Shown here: in pieces, positions 48,639 through 60,519 of the stretch
Layout: every line of letters begins with the position of its first letter
Numbering within the stretch: the stretch's first letter is position 1
From: Corynebacterium tuberculostearicum SK141
Lineage (GTDB): Bacteria; Actinomycetota; Actinomycetes; Mycobacteriales; Mycobacteriaceae
Direction of reading: 5' to 3'
Assembly (NCBI RefSeq): GCF_000175635.1
Contig: NZ_ACVP01000007.1
Location: 1 to 64,000 of the forward strand
Length of the DNA stretch: 64,000 bases
Position numbers and translations under genes: made by a program
Notes under the pieces: generated by a model
Database searches by the model: none
What the model saw: only the letters and a program-made list of their open reading frames with translations
What the model was told of the DNA's origin: nothing

Positions 48639-49454
48639 ATGAAATCTCTGCAGCTCAAAGTCCTCTCCGTGGTTGCTTCCGCGCTGGCCGTCGTAGGCGT
48701 GGCTGTCGCGCCGCAGGCCACCGCCGCGGAGCGCAACCTAGTAGCCTTCGGCGATTCCGTCCTTGCGGATCCAGATGCCGGCTCCTACTTTGCTCACCGT
48801 TTCGATCCCTCTAAGGGTGTGGGCATGGATTGCCCTACCTCCAATAATTACGCCAAGCGTGCAGGCGCCAAGCTGCGCCTTCCGGTGAGGGACTTCTCTT
48901 GCTCCGGTGCCGTGTCCATGTCTCGCGGTCCGCAGGTTTCCCAGCAGGTGGATGCGGCCATCCGCAGCGGCGCGCTGACTCCGGCTACCAACCGCGTGGT
49001 TATCACCACTGGCTTTAATGACACTTACAACCACCGCGATATGAACCTGCCGCAGATTCGCAAGCAGTTCGCGGACCGCACCGCCCCGCAGATCGAGCGC
49101 ATTAAGCGCGCGGCCCCGAACGCCCGCGTCCAGATCGTGGGATACCCCACCATCGGCACCGGCCCTTATTACTGTCTATTCCACTTCGGCCCGCGCCCGG
49201 CCGATTCCACCTTCCTGCCGGGCATCCAGGACTTTGAGAATAAGGCGCAGTGGATGCAGGTGGACCTAGCGGCACGCACCGGCGTGCAGTTCTTGGATAT
49301 GAAACCTTCCACCCGCAATAACGGCATGTGTGCCGATGCGAACCAGCGCATGTGGGCTGGTCTGGTGGACTTTACTGGCGGTGACGGCAACTTGCCCATC
49401 CACATGAACCAGCGCGGCCACGAGCATGCGGCCAACGTCATTGCCCGCTCTTAA
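48639..49454 (+). CDS. secreted SGNH-family hydrolase
   Basis: The protein is about 271 aa. The signal peptide ends near ATAAERN. Block I is VAFGDSVL (nucleophile Ser), the GFNDTY block follows, and the Asp/His block near the C-terminus is PIHMNQRGHEHA. It has five cysteines, probably paired in disulfides. It is likely a lipase/esterase acting on envelope or host lipids. The 150 bp shared with the divergent ligase gene contain direct repeats with GTTAC. Confidence 0.85.
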   Translation: MKSLQLKVLSVVASALAVVGVAVAPQATAAERNLVAFGDSVLADPDAGSYFAHRFDPSKGVGMDCPTSNNYAKRAGAKLRLPVRDFSCSGAVSMSRGPQVSQQVDAAIRSGALTPATNRVVITTGFNDTYNHRDMNLPQIRKQFADRTAPQIERIKRAAPNARVQIVGYPTIGTGPYYCLFHFGPRPADSTFLPGIQDFENKAQWMQVDLAARTGVQFLDMKPSTRNNGMCADANQRMWAGLVDFTGGDGNLPIHMNQRGHEHAANVIARS

Positions 49455-49506
49455 AAAGAGTTTTCAATAATGCGCCGGTTTTGAAAATATAGGTACGCTC
49501 GGGCGC

Positions 49507-50592
49507 ATGACTGTAAAAGCTGTTATTGCCCGCTCCAAGGGCGCGGAAGTCGAAACCGTCAATATCGTTGTCCCCGACCCCGGCCCTAATGACGTCATCG
49601 TGCGCGTCCAGGCCTGCGGTGTGTGCCACACCGACCTTGCCTACCGCGATGGCGATATTGAAGACGCCTTCCCCTTCCTGCTCGGCCACGAGGCCGCAGG
49701 CGTGGTAGAAACCGTAGGTTCTGCGGTCACCCACGTGGAGGAAGGCGACTTCGTCATTTTGAACTGGCGCGCCGTGTGCGGCGAGTGCCGCGCCTGCAAG
49801 AAGGGCGAGCCAAAGTACTGCTTTAATACCCACAACGCCTCCAAGAAGATGACCCTCGAGGATGGCACCGAGCTCACCCCTGCGTTGGGCATCGGTTCCT
49901 TCGCGGAGAAGACCCTGGTCCACGAGGGCCAGTGCACCAAGGTGGAAGACACCGACCCGGCTGCCGCTGGCCTGCTGGGCTGCGGCATCATGGCGGGCCT
50001 CGGCGCGGCCGTGAATACCGGCGATATCCAGCTCGGCGAGTCCGTCGCTGTCTTTGGCTGCGGCGGCGTCGGCATGGCGGCCATTGCGGGCGCCAAGCTG
50101 GCGAGCGCGGCGAAGATCATTGCCGTGGATATCGACGAGTCCAAGCTGGAGACCGCCCGCGAGTTCGGCGCGACCGACACCATCTGCTCCAAGGATCTCT
50201 CGGAACAAGAAGTCATTGACGCCGTCCGCGAGCTCACCGGCGGCTTCGGCACCGACGTCTCTATCGACGCTGTGGGCATCCAGCCCACCTGGCGCCAGGC
50301 CTTCTACTCCCGCGACCATGCCGGCCGCATGGTCATGGTGGGCGTGCCGAACCTCACCGACCACGTGGACATTCCGGCCATCGACCTCTACGGCCGCGGC
50401 GGCTCCATCAAGCCCGCGTGGTACGGCGATTGCCTCCCAGAGCGCGATTTCCCCGCTTACGTAGCGCTGTCCAAGGCCGGCAACTTCCCGCTGGACAAGT
50501 TTGTCACCGAGCGCATTGCGCTTGACGACGTCGAGCAGGCCTTTACCACCATGAAGTCCGGCAAGGTTCTGCGTTCGGTGGTGGAGTTCTAA
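49507..50592 (+). CDS. adhE: S-(hydroxymethyl)mycothiol dehydrogenase
   Basis: The 361-aa zinc alcohol dehydrogenase has catalytic ligands in CGVCHTDL and GHEAAG. Structural-zinc cysteines lie in [15 protein letters not shown], and the Rossmann motif is GCGGVGMAA. The sequence and the following MBL hydrolase match the mycothiol-dependent formaldehyde dehydrogenase of corynebacteria. TACGCT about 8 nt before the ATG suggests leaderless initiation. Confidence 0.9.
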   Translation: MTVKAVIARSKGAEVETVNIVVPDPGPNDVIVRVQACGVCHTDLAYRDGDIEDAFPFLLGHEAAGVVETVGSAVTHVEEGDFVILNWRAVCGECRACKKGEPKYCFNTHNASKKMTLEDGTELTPALGIGSFAEKTLVHEGQCTKVEDTDPAAAGLLGCGIMAGLGAAVNTGDIQLGESVAVFGCGGVGMAAIAGAKLASAAKIIAVDIDESKLETAREFGATDTICSKDLSEQEVIDAVRELTGGFGTDVSIDAVGIQPTWRQAFYSRDHAGRMVMVGVPNLTDHVDIPAIDLYGRGGSIKPAWYGDCLPERDFPAYVALSKAGNFPLDKFVTERIALDDVEQAFTTMKSGKVLRSVVEF

Positions 50593-51206
50593 TGCGTATC
50601 GATAGCACGGTTACTTCTGGCAAGTTCCGCCTCGATGGCGGCGAGTGGGACGTGGACAATAACGTCTACGTCGTGGGCGATGACTCCAGCGTGTACGTGG
50701 TGGACCCCTCCCACGATCTGGATGCGGTAGCAGAGCTCGTTGGCGATCGTCGCGTGGAAGGCATCTTGCTCACCCACGCGCACAATGACCACTGCGAGCT
50801 CGCCCCCGAGGCCGCCAAGCGCTTCGATACCGAGGTCTACCTGCACCCGGACGATGACATGCTGTGGCAGGAGTCCAATGGCGATGCTCCATACACGCCA
50901 TTGGCGGACCGCGGTCAGTTCGATATTGGCGGCGAGAAGATCACGGTCTACCACACCCCGGGCCACTCGCCGGGCTGCGTGGTGCTGCACGTGGGCGAGA
51001 CGCTGCTGTCGGGCGATACGCTCTTCAACGGCGGCCCCGGCGCCACCGGCCGCAAGTACTCCGACTTCGATGTGATCATCGAGTCGCTGAAGAACGTCGT
51101 CTTCACCCTGCCGGAGGACACCAAGGTCCTGCCAGGGCATGGCGATGCCACCACGGTGGGCGTGGAGGCTGCGCGCATCGACGAATACATCGAGCGCGGC
51201 TACTAG
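50592..51206 (+). CDS. MBL-fold hydrolase linked to formaldehyde detoxification
   Basis: The 204-aa glyoxalase-II-like protein has the zinc motif THAHNDHCE, HTPGHSPGC, SGDTLFNGGPG and LPGHGD. Its start codon overlaps the stop of adhE by one base. It is thought to hydrolyse the S-formylmycothiol produced by the dehydrogenase; that role is by context. Confidence 0.88.
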   Translation: MRIDSTVTSGKFRLDGGEWDVDNNVYVVGDDSSVYVVDPSHDLDAVAELVGDRRVEGILLTHAHNDHCELAPEAAKRFDTEVYLHPDDDMLWQESNGDAPYTPLADRGQFDIGGEKITVYHTPGHSPGCVVLHVGETLLSGDTLFNGGPGATGRKYSDFDVIIESLKNVVFTLPEDTKVLPGHGDATTVGVEAARIDEYIERGY

Positions 51207-51209
51207 CCT

Positions 51210-52058
51210 CTAGTACGCCCTCAGGTACTCGCCGTAGCCGGACTTGAGTAACGGCTCGGCGAGTTTTTCTAGCTGGGCGCGGTCGATGAAGCCGGCGTCG
51301 AAGGCGGCCACTTCTGGTGAGCCGATAACGATGCCGGTGCGTTTTTGCATCACCTCGACGTAGGCGGAGGCCTCGCTCATCGAGTCCACCGTTCCCGTAT
51401 CGAGCCACACGCTGCCGCGGTGCAGGCGCTGGACATTGAGCTCGCCGCGGCGCAGGTACTCCTCGTTTACCGCCGTGATCTCCAGTTCACCGCGGCCGCT
51501 GGGTTCGATGCCCTTGGCTATCTCCACGACGGAGTTGTCATAAAAGTACAAGCCCACCACCGCGTGGTTCGACCGCGGCACTTCCGGCTTTTCCTCGATG
51601 CTGAGCGCACGGCCTGCGGTGTCGAATTCCACGACACCGTAGCGCTGCGGATCCGAGACCTCGTAGGCGAAGATGATGCCGCCTTCCGGATCTTGGCAGT
51701 GGGCGAGCTCGCCGCCGAAGCCGTGGAAGATATTATCGCCGAGCACCAGCGCGACGCTGTCGTCTCCAATAAACTCCTCGCCAATCAAGAAGGCCTGCGC
51801 GAGCCCCTCCGGCCGCGGTTGGACCGCGTAATCGATCATCAGCCCAAGCTGCGATCCATCGCCAAAGAGCCGCTGGAAGGCCCCCGCATCCTCTGGGGTG
51901 GTAATGATGAGGATCTCCCGAATACCCGCTTGAATGAGCGTGGTTAGCGGGTAATAAATCATCGGCTTGTCATAAATGGGCATGAGCTGCTTCGAGATGC
52001 CCTTGGTAATCGGGTAGAGCCGCGTGCCGGACCCGCCGGCCAGGATGATGCCTTTCAT
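51210..52058 (-). CDS. rmlA: glucose-1-phosphate thymidylyltransferase
   Basis: The 282-aa enzyme makes dTDP-glucose, the first step to dTDP-L-rhamnose. It begins [18 protein letters not shown], and the [19 protein letters not shown] region binds nucleotide. It is the last gene of rmlB-rmlCD-rmlA with no gap to rmlCD. Rhamnose forms the linker between peptidoglycan and arabinogalactan. Confidence 0.95.
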   Translation of the reverse strand: MKGIILAGGSGTRLYPITKGISKQLMPIYDKPMIYYPLTTLIQAGIREILIITTPEDAGAFQRLFGDGSQLGLMIDYAVQPRPEGLAQAFLIGEEFIGDDSVALVLGDNIFHGFGGELAHCQDPEGGIIFAYEVSDPQRYGVVEFDTAGRALSIEEKPEVPRSNHAVVGLYFYDNSVVEIAKGIEPSGRGELEITAVNEEYLRRGELNVQRLHRGSVWLDTGTVDSMSEASAYVEVMQKRTGIVIGSPEVAAFDAGFIDRAQLEKLAEPLLKSGYGEYLRAY

Positions 52059-53414
52059 TTAATCCTCCGGGTACAGCGCCAGGTACAGGGCAAGGGCCGC
52101 GCGCCAATTCTGCGGCTTGAAGCCCGTAGCCTCGATTTTATCTAGCGCAAGCGTCGACTCCTTAGGGCGCGGCGCCTCGGGGCCCGCGATCTCGCGGTAC
52201 TGCTCGGTGCTTACCGGAGTGACCTCGGCCGGGTCGTGGCCGAGCCCGATGAACACGGCCATGGCAATCTCATCGCGGCCCACGGTATCGCCCGAGTTAG
52301 AGAGGTTATACACGCCGTAGTCCGCGTCGGAATTGAGCAGGTGGACGATGCCCTTGGCAAGATCCTCGGCAAACGTGGGTCGCCCGCGCTGGTCATGGAT
52401 GACCTTCGGCTCCACGCCCTGAGTGGCCAGCCGGCGCATGGTGGACATGAAATTCTCGCCATCGCCAAAGACCCAGGAAGTGCGGATGACGTAGTGCTGC
52501 GGCGCGGTCTGCGCGGCGGTATCGCCCGCGGCTTTCGACGCCCCGTATGCACTGAGCGGCGACGGTAGCTCCTCCTCGGTGTGGACCTCGTTCGCCCCAT
52601 CGAAGATATAGTCGCTCGACACATGCACCAGCGTGATCTGGTTTTCTGCGGCGATGCGCGCCAGCCGTGCGGGCGCTTCCGCATTGACGGCCCAGGCGGC
52701 GGCGCGGTCGTTTTCGGCGCCGTTGACGTCGTTATACGCCGCGCAATTGATGATGGCGGAGTACTGCTTCCAATTCCGTTCTGGTGGGTCGGTGATGTCG
52801 AAGTCGGCGTGGGAGCAGAATTCGGCGTCGGTAAGCAGGCGCTTCAGCGCCCGCCCCAGCTGCCCGTTCGCGCCCGTGACGAGGATGCGCCGGGCGGGCA
52901 TCGGGCTCACGTCTTCAAGAGCGGGGTGCTGCGTGTCCTTCTCCGAAATCTCGGTGGGCTCCAGCGGCCAGTCGACGATGTTGAGGTTCACCGCGGCGTA
53001 ACGAGCCTCGGCCGACCAGTGCTCATTCACCAAGTAGCAATAGGAGGTTTCCTCCAGCGCCTGAAAGCCATTGGCGACGCCCCGCGGGACAAACACCGCA
53101 GTCTCCGGCCCCACCTCGTGGGTGACGACCTCGCCAAAGCTTTCCGACCCCTCGCGCAAGTCGCACCATGCGCCGAAAATCCTGCCCTGCGCCACCGAGA
53201 CGAGCTTGTCCCACGGCTCAGCGTGCAGGCCGCGCGTAGCACCGGCGTGGTTGAAAGAGATATTGTTCTGCACCGGCTGGAAGCTCGCGAGCTCGGGCGC
53301 GAGACCGGTGAATTTTTCGCGTTGCCAATTCTCCTTGAACCAGCCGCGGTTATCGCCGTGCACGTCGAGGTCGATGATGAGCAGCCCCGGGATGGCGGTT
53401 TCGGTAATACGCAT
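52059..53414 (-). CDS. rmlCD: RmlC-RmlD fusion: dTDP-4-dehydrorhamnose epimerase and reductase
   Basis: The 451-aa bifunctional protein has an RmlC cupin (about 1-185, with DNRGWFKENWQ, TRGLHAEPWDKLV and PRGVANGFQAL). An RmlD short-chain reductase (about 197-451, NAD(P) motif VTGANGQLG, active-site YGASK) follows. The fused form is known from C. glutamicum. The ATG 2 nt after the rmlB stop was chosen, although the frame is open upstream. It contains the variant word GTCGGTAAGC (LTDA frame). Confidence 0.93.
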   Translation of the reverse strand: MRITETAIPGLLIIDLDVHGDNRGWFKENWQREKFTGLAPELASFQPVQNNISFNHAGATRGLHAEPWDKLVSVAQGRIFGAWCDLREGSESFGEVVTHEVGPETAVFVPRGVANGFQALEETSYCYLVNEHWSAEARYAAVNLNIVDWPLEPTEISEKDTQHPALEDVSPMPARRILVTGANGQLGRALKRLLTDAEFCSHADFDITDPPERNWKQYSAIINCAAYNDVNGAENDRAAAWAVNAEAPARLARIAAENQITLVHVSSDYIFDGANEVHTEEELPSPLSAYGASKAAGDTAAQTAPQHYVIRTSWVFGDGENFMSTMRRLATQGVEPKVIHDQRGRPTFAEDLAKGIVHLLNSDADYGVYNLSNSGDTVGRDEIAMAVFIGLGHDPAEVTPVSTEQYREIAGPEAPRPKESTLALDKIEATGFKPQNWRAALALYLALYPED

Positions 53415-53416
53415 AT

Positions 53417-55955
<2,539 letters not shown>

Positions 55956-56096
55956 GATCCCTCCCTTCCTTTTCGTTTACATGTTCTATCCTACCCAGAT
56001 AAAACACCCCGTCAACAGGAAAGAAGGGATTGGTCAATAGAGTAGACATTCCCCAAACAAACGCAGTCAAAACCCCACAAAACGGGGCCAAAGCCA

Positions 56097-57422
56097 CTAA
56101 CTCGGGAAGGGAGGAAGGGCCTTCTGGTTGAGCCAGACGTCTACGGTGGCGTCGAAAAGCGCGGCGTCAGGAGCGGCGGCGCGGAAGGCATCCAGCAGCA
56201 TGGAGGGCTCTACCACCGAGTGTTGGTGCTCGGTGAGGTAGCTGCGGAGGGCGGTAAAGAAGGCGTCGCCAAGCAAGCGGTGGATGGCGTGCACGGTCAA
56301 GGCCCCGCGCTTATATACGCGGTCATCGAACATATCGCGCGCACCCGGATCGGAAACGGTGAGATTCTGCGCCTTGCGTCCCAAGACGTGGTAATGGGAA
56401 CGCGCCGCCTCGTGCGCGGTGGTCTCGCCCTTATGCTCAGCCCATAGCCACTCGCTGTAGCAGGCAAAACCCTCGTTGAGCCAGATATCCTTCCACTCGC
56501 CCAGTCCTACGGAATTGCCAAACCACTGGTGGGAAAGCTCATGAGCGATGAGGCGCTCGAAGGCGTGGTCGCCCTTGATGTGGTTGGAGCCAAAGATGGA
56601 CAGGCCTTGCGCCTCTAGGGGAATCTCCAGCTCATCTTCCGTGATGACCACCTGGTAATCCGCAAATGGATACGGGCCATAGAGGGAGGAGAAGAAGTCC
56701 ACCATTTCCTGCTGCTGGGCAAACTCATTCAGCACGCGCTCGCGCAGCGCGGCCGGCGCCCAAGCGCGCGTGGAAGGGCCCAAATCAAAAGTAGAGAACT
56801 CTCCTACCTGCACCGTCGCCAGATAGGTGGCCATGGGCTCGCGGGTGCGGTAGTGCCAGCGCGTGGTGGAACCGCCCGCTCGGCGGGAGACAAGGTCACC
56901 ATTAGATACCACGATGAAGGGGTCATCGGCCGTAACGATGATGTCATAGAGTGCCTTGGCAGAAGGCGTATCGTCGCAGGGGAACCAGCTCGGCGCGCCA
57001 TTGGGTTGGCTGGCCACCAGCGAACCGGACTCGGTTTCTTCCCAGCCAATCTCGCCCCAGGTGGTGCGGATCGGCCGCGGGCTGCCGCCATAGCGAATCA
57101 CCAGCTCAAACTCCGTGCCGGCCGCAATCTCTTCTGCGAAACGCAGGCGCAGCTTGCCGGAGGACTGGCGGAATTTAGCCACCCGCGGCGCACCCTTTGC
57201 GGTCACGCGCCGGGCCACCATCGCCCCGCCCAGATCCAGGGTCAGGGACGCCAAATCTTCATCGGCCCGGATGGCCAAAGTAGCCTCGCCGTGGAGCAGG
57301 TTGGGCTCCACGCGGTAGGTCAAATCCAGCGTGTAGTGGGAAACCTCGAAACCGAGGTTAAAATCCACGCCGGTATAAGGATCAGTGTGGGCACGCGAAA
57401 GGGCGGTAGGAAGCAACTTCAT
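56097..57422 (-). CDS. M1-family zinc metallopeptidase
   Basis: The 441-aa protein has the zinc site HELSHQWFG followed 18 residues on by the third ligand in WLNEGFACYSEW. The N-terminal domain with VASQPNGAPSWFPCDDTP fits the substrate-binding saddle of aminopeptidases. It lacks the long C-terminal domain of PepN, so it is a short M1 form. No signal peptide is seen. Confidence 0.88.
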   Translation of the reverse strand: MKLLPTALSRAHTDPYTGVDFNLGFEVSHYTLDLTYRVEPNLLHGEATLAIRADEDLASLTLDLGGAMVARRVTAKGAPRVAKFRQSSGKLRLRFAEEIAAGTEFELVIRYGGSPRPIRTTWGEIGWEETESGSLVASQPNGAPSWFPCDDTPSAKALYDIIVTADDPFIVVSNGDLVSRRAGGSTTRWHYRTREPMATYLATVQVGEFSTFDLGPSTRAWAPAALRERVLNEFAQQQEMVDFFSSLYGPYPFADYQVVITEDELEIPLEAQGLSIFGSNHIKGDHAFERLIAHELSHQWFGNSVGLGEWKDIWLNEGFACYSEWLWAEHKGETTAHEAARSHYHVLGRKAQNLTVSDPGARDMFDDRVYKRGALTVHAIHRLLGDAFFTALRSYLTEHQHSVVEPSMLLDAFRAAAPDAALFDATVDVWLNQKALPPFPS

Positions 57423-57467
57423 AATGCTGCAAGCCTACCGCCCTTTTAGCCGTGGAAAGAAACGAGC

Positions 57468-58547
57468 TTATTTATTGAAAGCGCGCTCGAAGACCGGCCA
57501 AGAATCCTTGAGGTCCGCAATCCAGTGCGGCCAGGAGTGGGTGCCGGTATTGCGGAAGTTGTAGGTCGCCGGGATGCCAGCCTGGTCCAGCTTGGCCTTG
57601 AAGTTGTGGGTGCAGTAGTTTACGCCAGCTTCGATGGCACCGCCTTCCACCTGCAGCTGAGCGGAGCCCAAAGCAGCGGTGGCAGGGTTGTAGCCCTTAG
57701 CCACGTTATAGGAGAAGGTATCCTCCTTGCCAGCCAAACCAGAACCGGAAGAGATGTACAGCTCCGTGCCGCGCAGCTTCTCGTGGTTCATCATTGCATC
57801 GTTATAGCGGTTGGTGGGGGAGCCGAACGGGCCCCACATCTGCTCCGCGGTAGCGCCACCGCGGTTGACGGTAAGCTCAACGGCCTTGTGCTCTACCGGG
57901 TAAGCGGTGGCTGCGCAGCCGGCGTAGGAACCGACGGCGTCGTAGAAGCCCTGGTTGTGCTCCGCCAGCAGCAGGGAGGAGGTTGCGGACATGGACATGC
58001 CCGCAATAGCGCGGTGGTTATCGGCCTTGATGTGGCCCTCGATGGCGCCCGGCAGTTCCTTGGTAAGGAAGGTTTCCCACTTCTGCGGGCCCTTGAGGTA
58101 CTTGGAGTTCGGCTCGGAGACCCAGTCGGTGTAGTAGGAGAAAGCACCGGCTTGTGGGATGACCACGTTGACGTTCTTTGAGTGGTAGAAATCGACGGCG
58201 TCAGAAAGCTTCAGCCAGTCCATGTCCTGCTCCGCGCCGCCTGCACCGTTGAGCAGGTAGATGGTCGGGCGGTTCTCATCCTTCGCGCGAATGACAGCCA
58301 GCGGAATCTTGCGGCCGTTCATGGCCGGGGAGGTGGCCTGCAGCTTTTCGACGCGGGGATCGTCCTTGTACTTCTGGTACCAGGTCAGCTGCTCCAACTC
58401 CGGGGTGACCTCCAGTGGGGCCAGGGTGGACTGGGCGGCGTTGCCCGCTACCTGCTGCGGGGTGAGCTGTGCGGCGCCCGCTAGCGGGGCGCAAGCCAAG
58501 CCTGCACACACGGCGGTGGCGGCCAGGATGGAGCTAAGACGCTTCAT
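57468..58547 (-). CDS. cmt: secreted mycolyltransferase (antigen 85-type esterase)
   Basis: The 359-aa protein has a signal peptide cleaved near LAGAAQ. The alpha/beta hydrolase fold has nucleophile Ser185 in GMSMSATSSLLLAEHN, and the catalytic His is in THSWPHW. It transfers corynomycolate to trehalose or arabinogalactan outside the membrane. It is tandem with a paralogue 50 bp upstream. The position corresponds to cmt1 of C. glutamicum. Confidence 0.92.
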   Translation of the reverse strand: MKRLSSILAATAVCAGLACAPLAGAAQLTPQQVAGNAAQSTLAPLEVTPELEQLTWYQKYKDDPRVEKLQATSPAMNGRKIPLAVIRAKDENRPTIYLLNGAGGAEQDMDWLKLSDAVDFYHSKNVNVVIPQAGAFSYYTDWVSEPNSKYLKGPQKWETFLTKELPGAIEGHIKADNHRAIAGMSMSATSSLLLAEHNQGFYDAVGSYAGCAATAYPVEHKAVELTVNRGGATAEQMWGPFGSPTNRYNDAMMNHEKLRGTELYISSGSGLAGKEDTFSYNVAKGYNPATAALGSAQLQVEGGAIEAGVNYCTHNFKAKLDQAGIPATYNFRNTGTHSWPHWIADLKDSWPVFERAFNK

Positions 58548-58597
58548 AGTGCTTCTTTCCTGTAGTTATGAACTCGCTGATTATACTTCTGCGCTAC

Positions 58598-59992
58598 TTA
58601 TTCCGCGACGCCGGCAGCCTCTGCGGCTCCAGCGGCCTCTGCACCCTCTGCGTCCTTGCCCTCGACAAAGTCCTTGTCCGGGGACTGGTCAGCGGCGCTC
58701 GGGGCGTCCTTCACCTGCGCATCTTCCTCGGCCTGCGGCGCATCGATGGAAAGCTCGTTGGGCTTTACCTCCGGCTCGGCCGGTGCTTCTGCGGCGTCCT
58801 TAGCAAAGCCGCGCTCGAAGGTTGCCCAGGAGGTGAAGAGGTCATTGCGCCAGCCCGGCCAGGAGTGGGTGCCGGTATTGCGGAAATTCCAGTCCGCCTT
58901 CATACCCTGGGAGTCCATCTTGGCCTTGAGGTCATGGGTGCAGGAGTTCATCGCGGCCTCGATGACGCCGCCCTCAACGATGAGGGTGGAAGAGCCCGGA
59001 ACACCCCAGTCATTGGCGCCGCCTAGGCCGGAGTTGACCGAAACATAGGTCTCGGACTTGCCCAGGTTATTCGGGTTAGCGTTCACCAAGGCATCGTTGT
59101 ACACGTTGTACTCGCTGCCCATAGCGCCCCACATCTGATCGGCCGAGCCACCGCCGCGGTTGACGGTCAGCTGGGTGTACAGGCGTGGCAGCGGGCGAGA
59201 GGTGGCAGCGCAGCCAGAGAAGGAGCCCACGGCGTTGTAGAAGCCCGGGTTGTGCTCCGCCAGCAGCAGGGAGGAGGTCGCGGACATGGACATGCCGGCA
59301 ATAGCGCGCTTGCCATTGCCGCCGATGTGGTCTTCCAGTGCGCCCGGTAGCTCCTTGGTGAGGAAGGTTTCCCACTTCTGCGGGCCCTTGAGGTAGCCGC
59401 TATTCGGGGAAGATACCCAGTCGGTGTAGTAGGAGAAGGCGCCGGCCTGCGGGATGACCACGTTGACGTCCTTGGACGTGTAGAAATCCACCATGTCCTG
59501 TACGCCCTCGGCCTCAGGGTCAATATCGTGGTTAGCAGTGGCGGTCAGCCAGTCCATGCCCTGCTCGGCGCCGCCGGCGCCGTTGAGCAGGTACAAGGTG
59601 GGGCGCTGCTTATCAAAGTCGCCGTCCGGGGTGATGACCGCTAGCGGAACCTCGCGGCCGTCCATGGCGGCAGACGTTGCGGTCATGACCTTGACGTGGT
59701 TGCCGTAGTGCTTGCCCTGTCCGCTCTTGTGGCCGAAGGCATAACCCTTCCACTTGTCCTTGTCCTTCAGCCCGGCAATATCCACCACGCGGTTATTACC
59801 TTCGGTGGTGATGGCGTAGTTGATATTTTCCGGATCTGCCGGGTCAGTGAGGTTTACCTCGCGGATGGTGGACAGGGTGGCGTCACCCTGAATCTCGGCC
59901 GGCTCGACGGCGGAGGCAATAGGGGCGGAGAGGACTCCGGCCGCAATGGCGATGCCTGCGACGCTGGAGCCGATAGAGCGCAAAGTATGCAT
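58598..59992 (-). CDS. cmt: secreted mycolyltransferase with acidic C-terminal tail
   Basis: The 464-aa protein has a signal peptide ending about IASA. The same esterase core as the downstream gene carries Ser235 in GMSMSATSSLLLAEHN and the THSWPGW motif. An extra Ala/Glu/Asp-rich tail (about 408-464) may bind wall components. It is the first gene of the pair and is probably cotranscribed. Confidence 0.92.
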   Translation of the reverse strand: MHTLRSIGSSVAGIAIAAGVLSAPIASAVEPAEIQGDATLSTIREVNLTDPADPENINYAITTEGNNRVVDIAGLKDKDKWKGYAFGHKSGQGKHYGNHVKVMTATSAAMDGREVPLAVITPDGDFDKQRPTLYLLNGAGGAEQGMDWLTATANHDIDPEAEGVQDMVDFYTSKDVNVVIPQAGAFSYYTDWVSSPNSGYLKGPQKWETFLTKELPGALEDHIGGNGKRAIAGMSMSATSSLLLAEHNPGFYNAVGSFSGCAATSRPLPRLYTQLTVNRGGGSADQMWGAMGSEYNVYNDALVNANPNNLGKSETYVSVNSGLGGANDWGVPGSSTLIVEGGVIEAAMNSCTHDLKAKMDSQGMKADWNFRNTGTHSWPGWRNDLFTSWATFERGFAKDAAEAPAEPEVKPNELSIDAPQAEEDAQVKDAPSAADQSPDKDFVEGKDAEGAEAAGAAEAAGVAE

Positions 59993-60251
59993 ATTTTTAA
60001 CTTCCTCGAGTTAAGAGAGTCTTCTCAGTAGGTATCGTTCCGTAAAGCGTGAGTGTTAGCAAGACTCAGTGTTCAAATAACTCCTTAAATTTAGCAAAGC
60101 CTGTGATGCATGTGGTCTGTGTGTCATAATTCTGAACGCAGCGCTCATGTAACGGCGGCGCTACAATTCCCGTTAGTTCTAAACGTGTGAATAGTGCGGT
60201 CCCATCCGCGGGCCCATCCCTCGCTCTAGGCAAAAGACAGAAAGAAGAAAA

Positions 60252-60362
60252 ATGAACGTTTTCGATTCCATCCTCGTGTCCATCAATGAAGTTCTGGGCC
60301 AGTTCCTGCACATGGGCTCCTCCATGTCCTCCAACGCTGCCCTGGCTCTCGGCCTGTTCTAA
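60252..60362 (+). CDS. 36-aa Ser/Leu-rich peptide next to the mycolyltransferases
   Basis: The peptide begins MNVFDSILVSINEVLGQF and continues LHMGSSMSSNAALALGLF. It is an amphipathic helix with several serines and no signal peptide, features also seen in the tiny PorA/PorH outer-membrane channel subunits of corynebacteria. A -10-like TACAAT lies about 85 nt upstream and a strong terminator follows. Homology to a named porin cannot be shown here. Confidence 0.6.
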   Translation: MNVFDSILVSINEVLGQFLHMGSSMSSNAALALGLF

Positions 60363-60376
60363 AACACCGAGCCCAT

Positions 60377-60430
60377 AGCCCTGCGTGGGGGCGTCGCGCG
60401 CTTGCCGACGCCACCGTGCAGGGCCTTTGT
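60377..60430 (+). terminator. terminator of the 36-aa gene, containing a repeat-word copy
   Basis: The stem GCCCTGC...GCAGGGC extends inward to GGGGGCGTCG/CGACGCC and is followed by CTTTGTGCGTTTT. The inner right arm is an exact copy of the GTCGGCAAGC word on the minus strand. Confidence 0.75.
60400..60409 (-). repeat. intergenic copy of the GTCGGCAAGC word
   Basis: An exact core copy with left flank GGTGGC, forming one arm of the terminator before lpd. See findings for the family. Confidence 0.8.
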
Positions 60431-60519
60431 GCGTTTTACCCCCGAAGCGTGGGGTACTCGGGCACAAGAGTGTGACCCAATGCGCGACATGGAGGGGAAA
60501 GTTACGTATCCTAAAGGGC

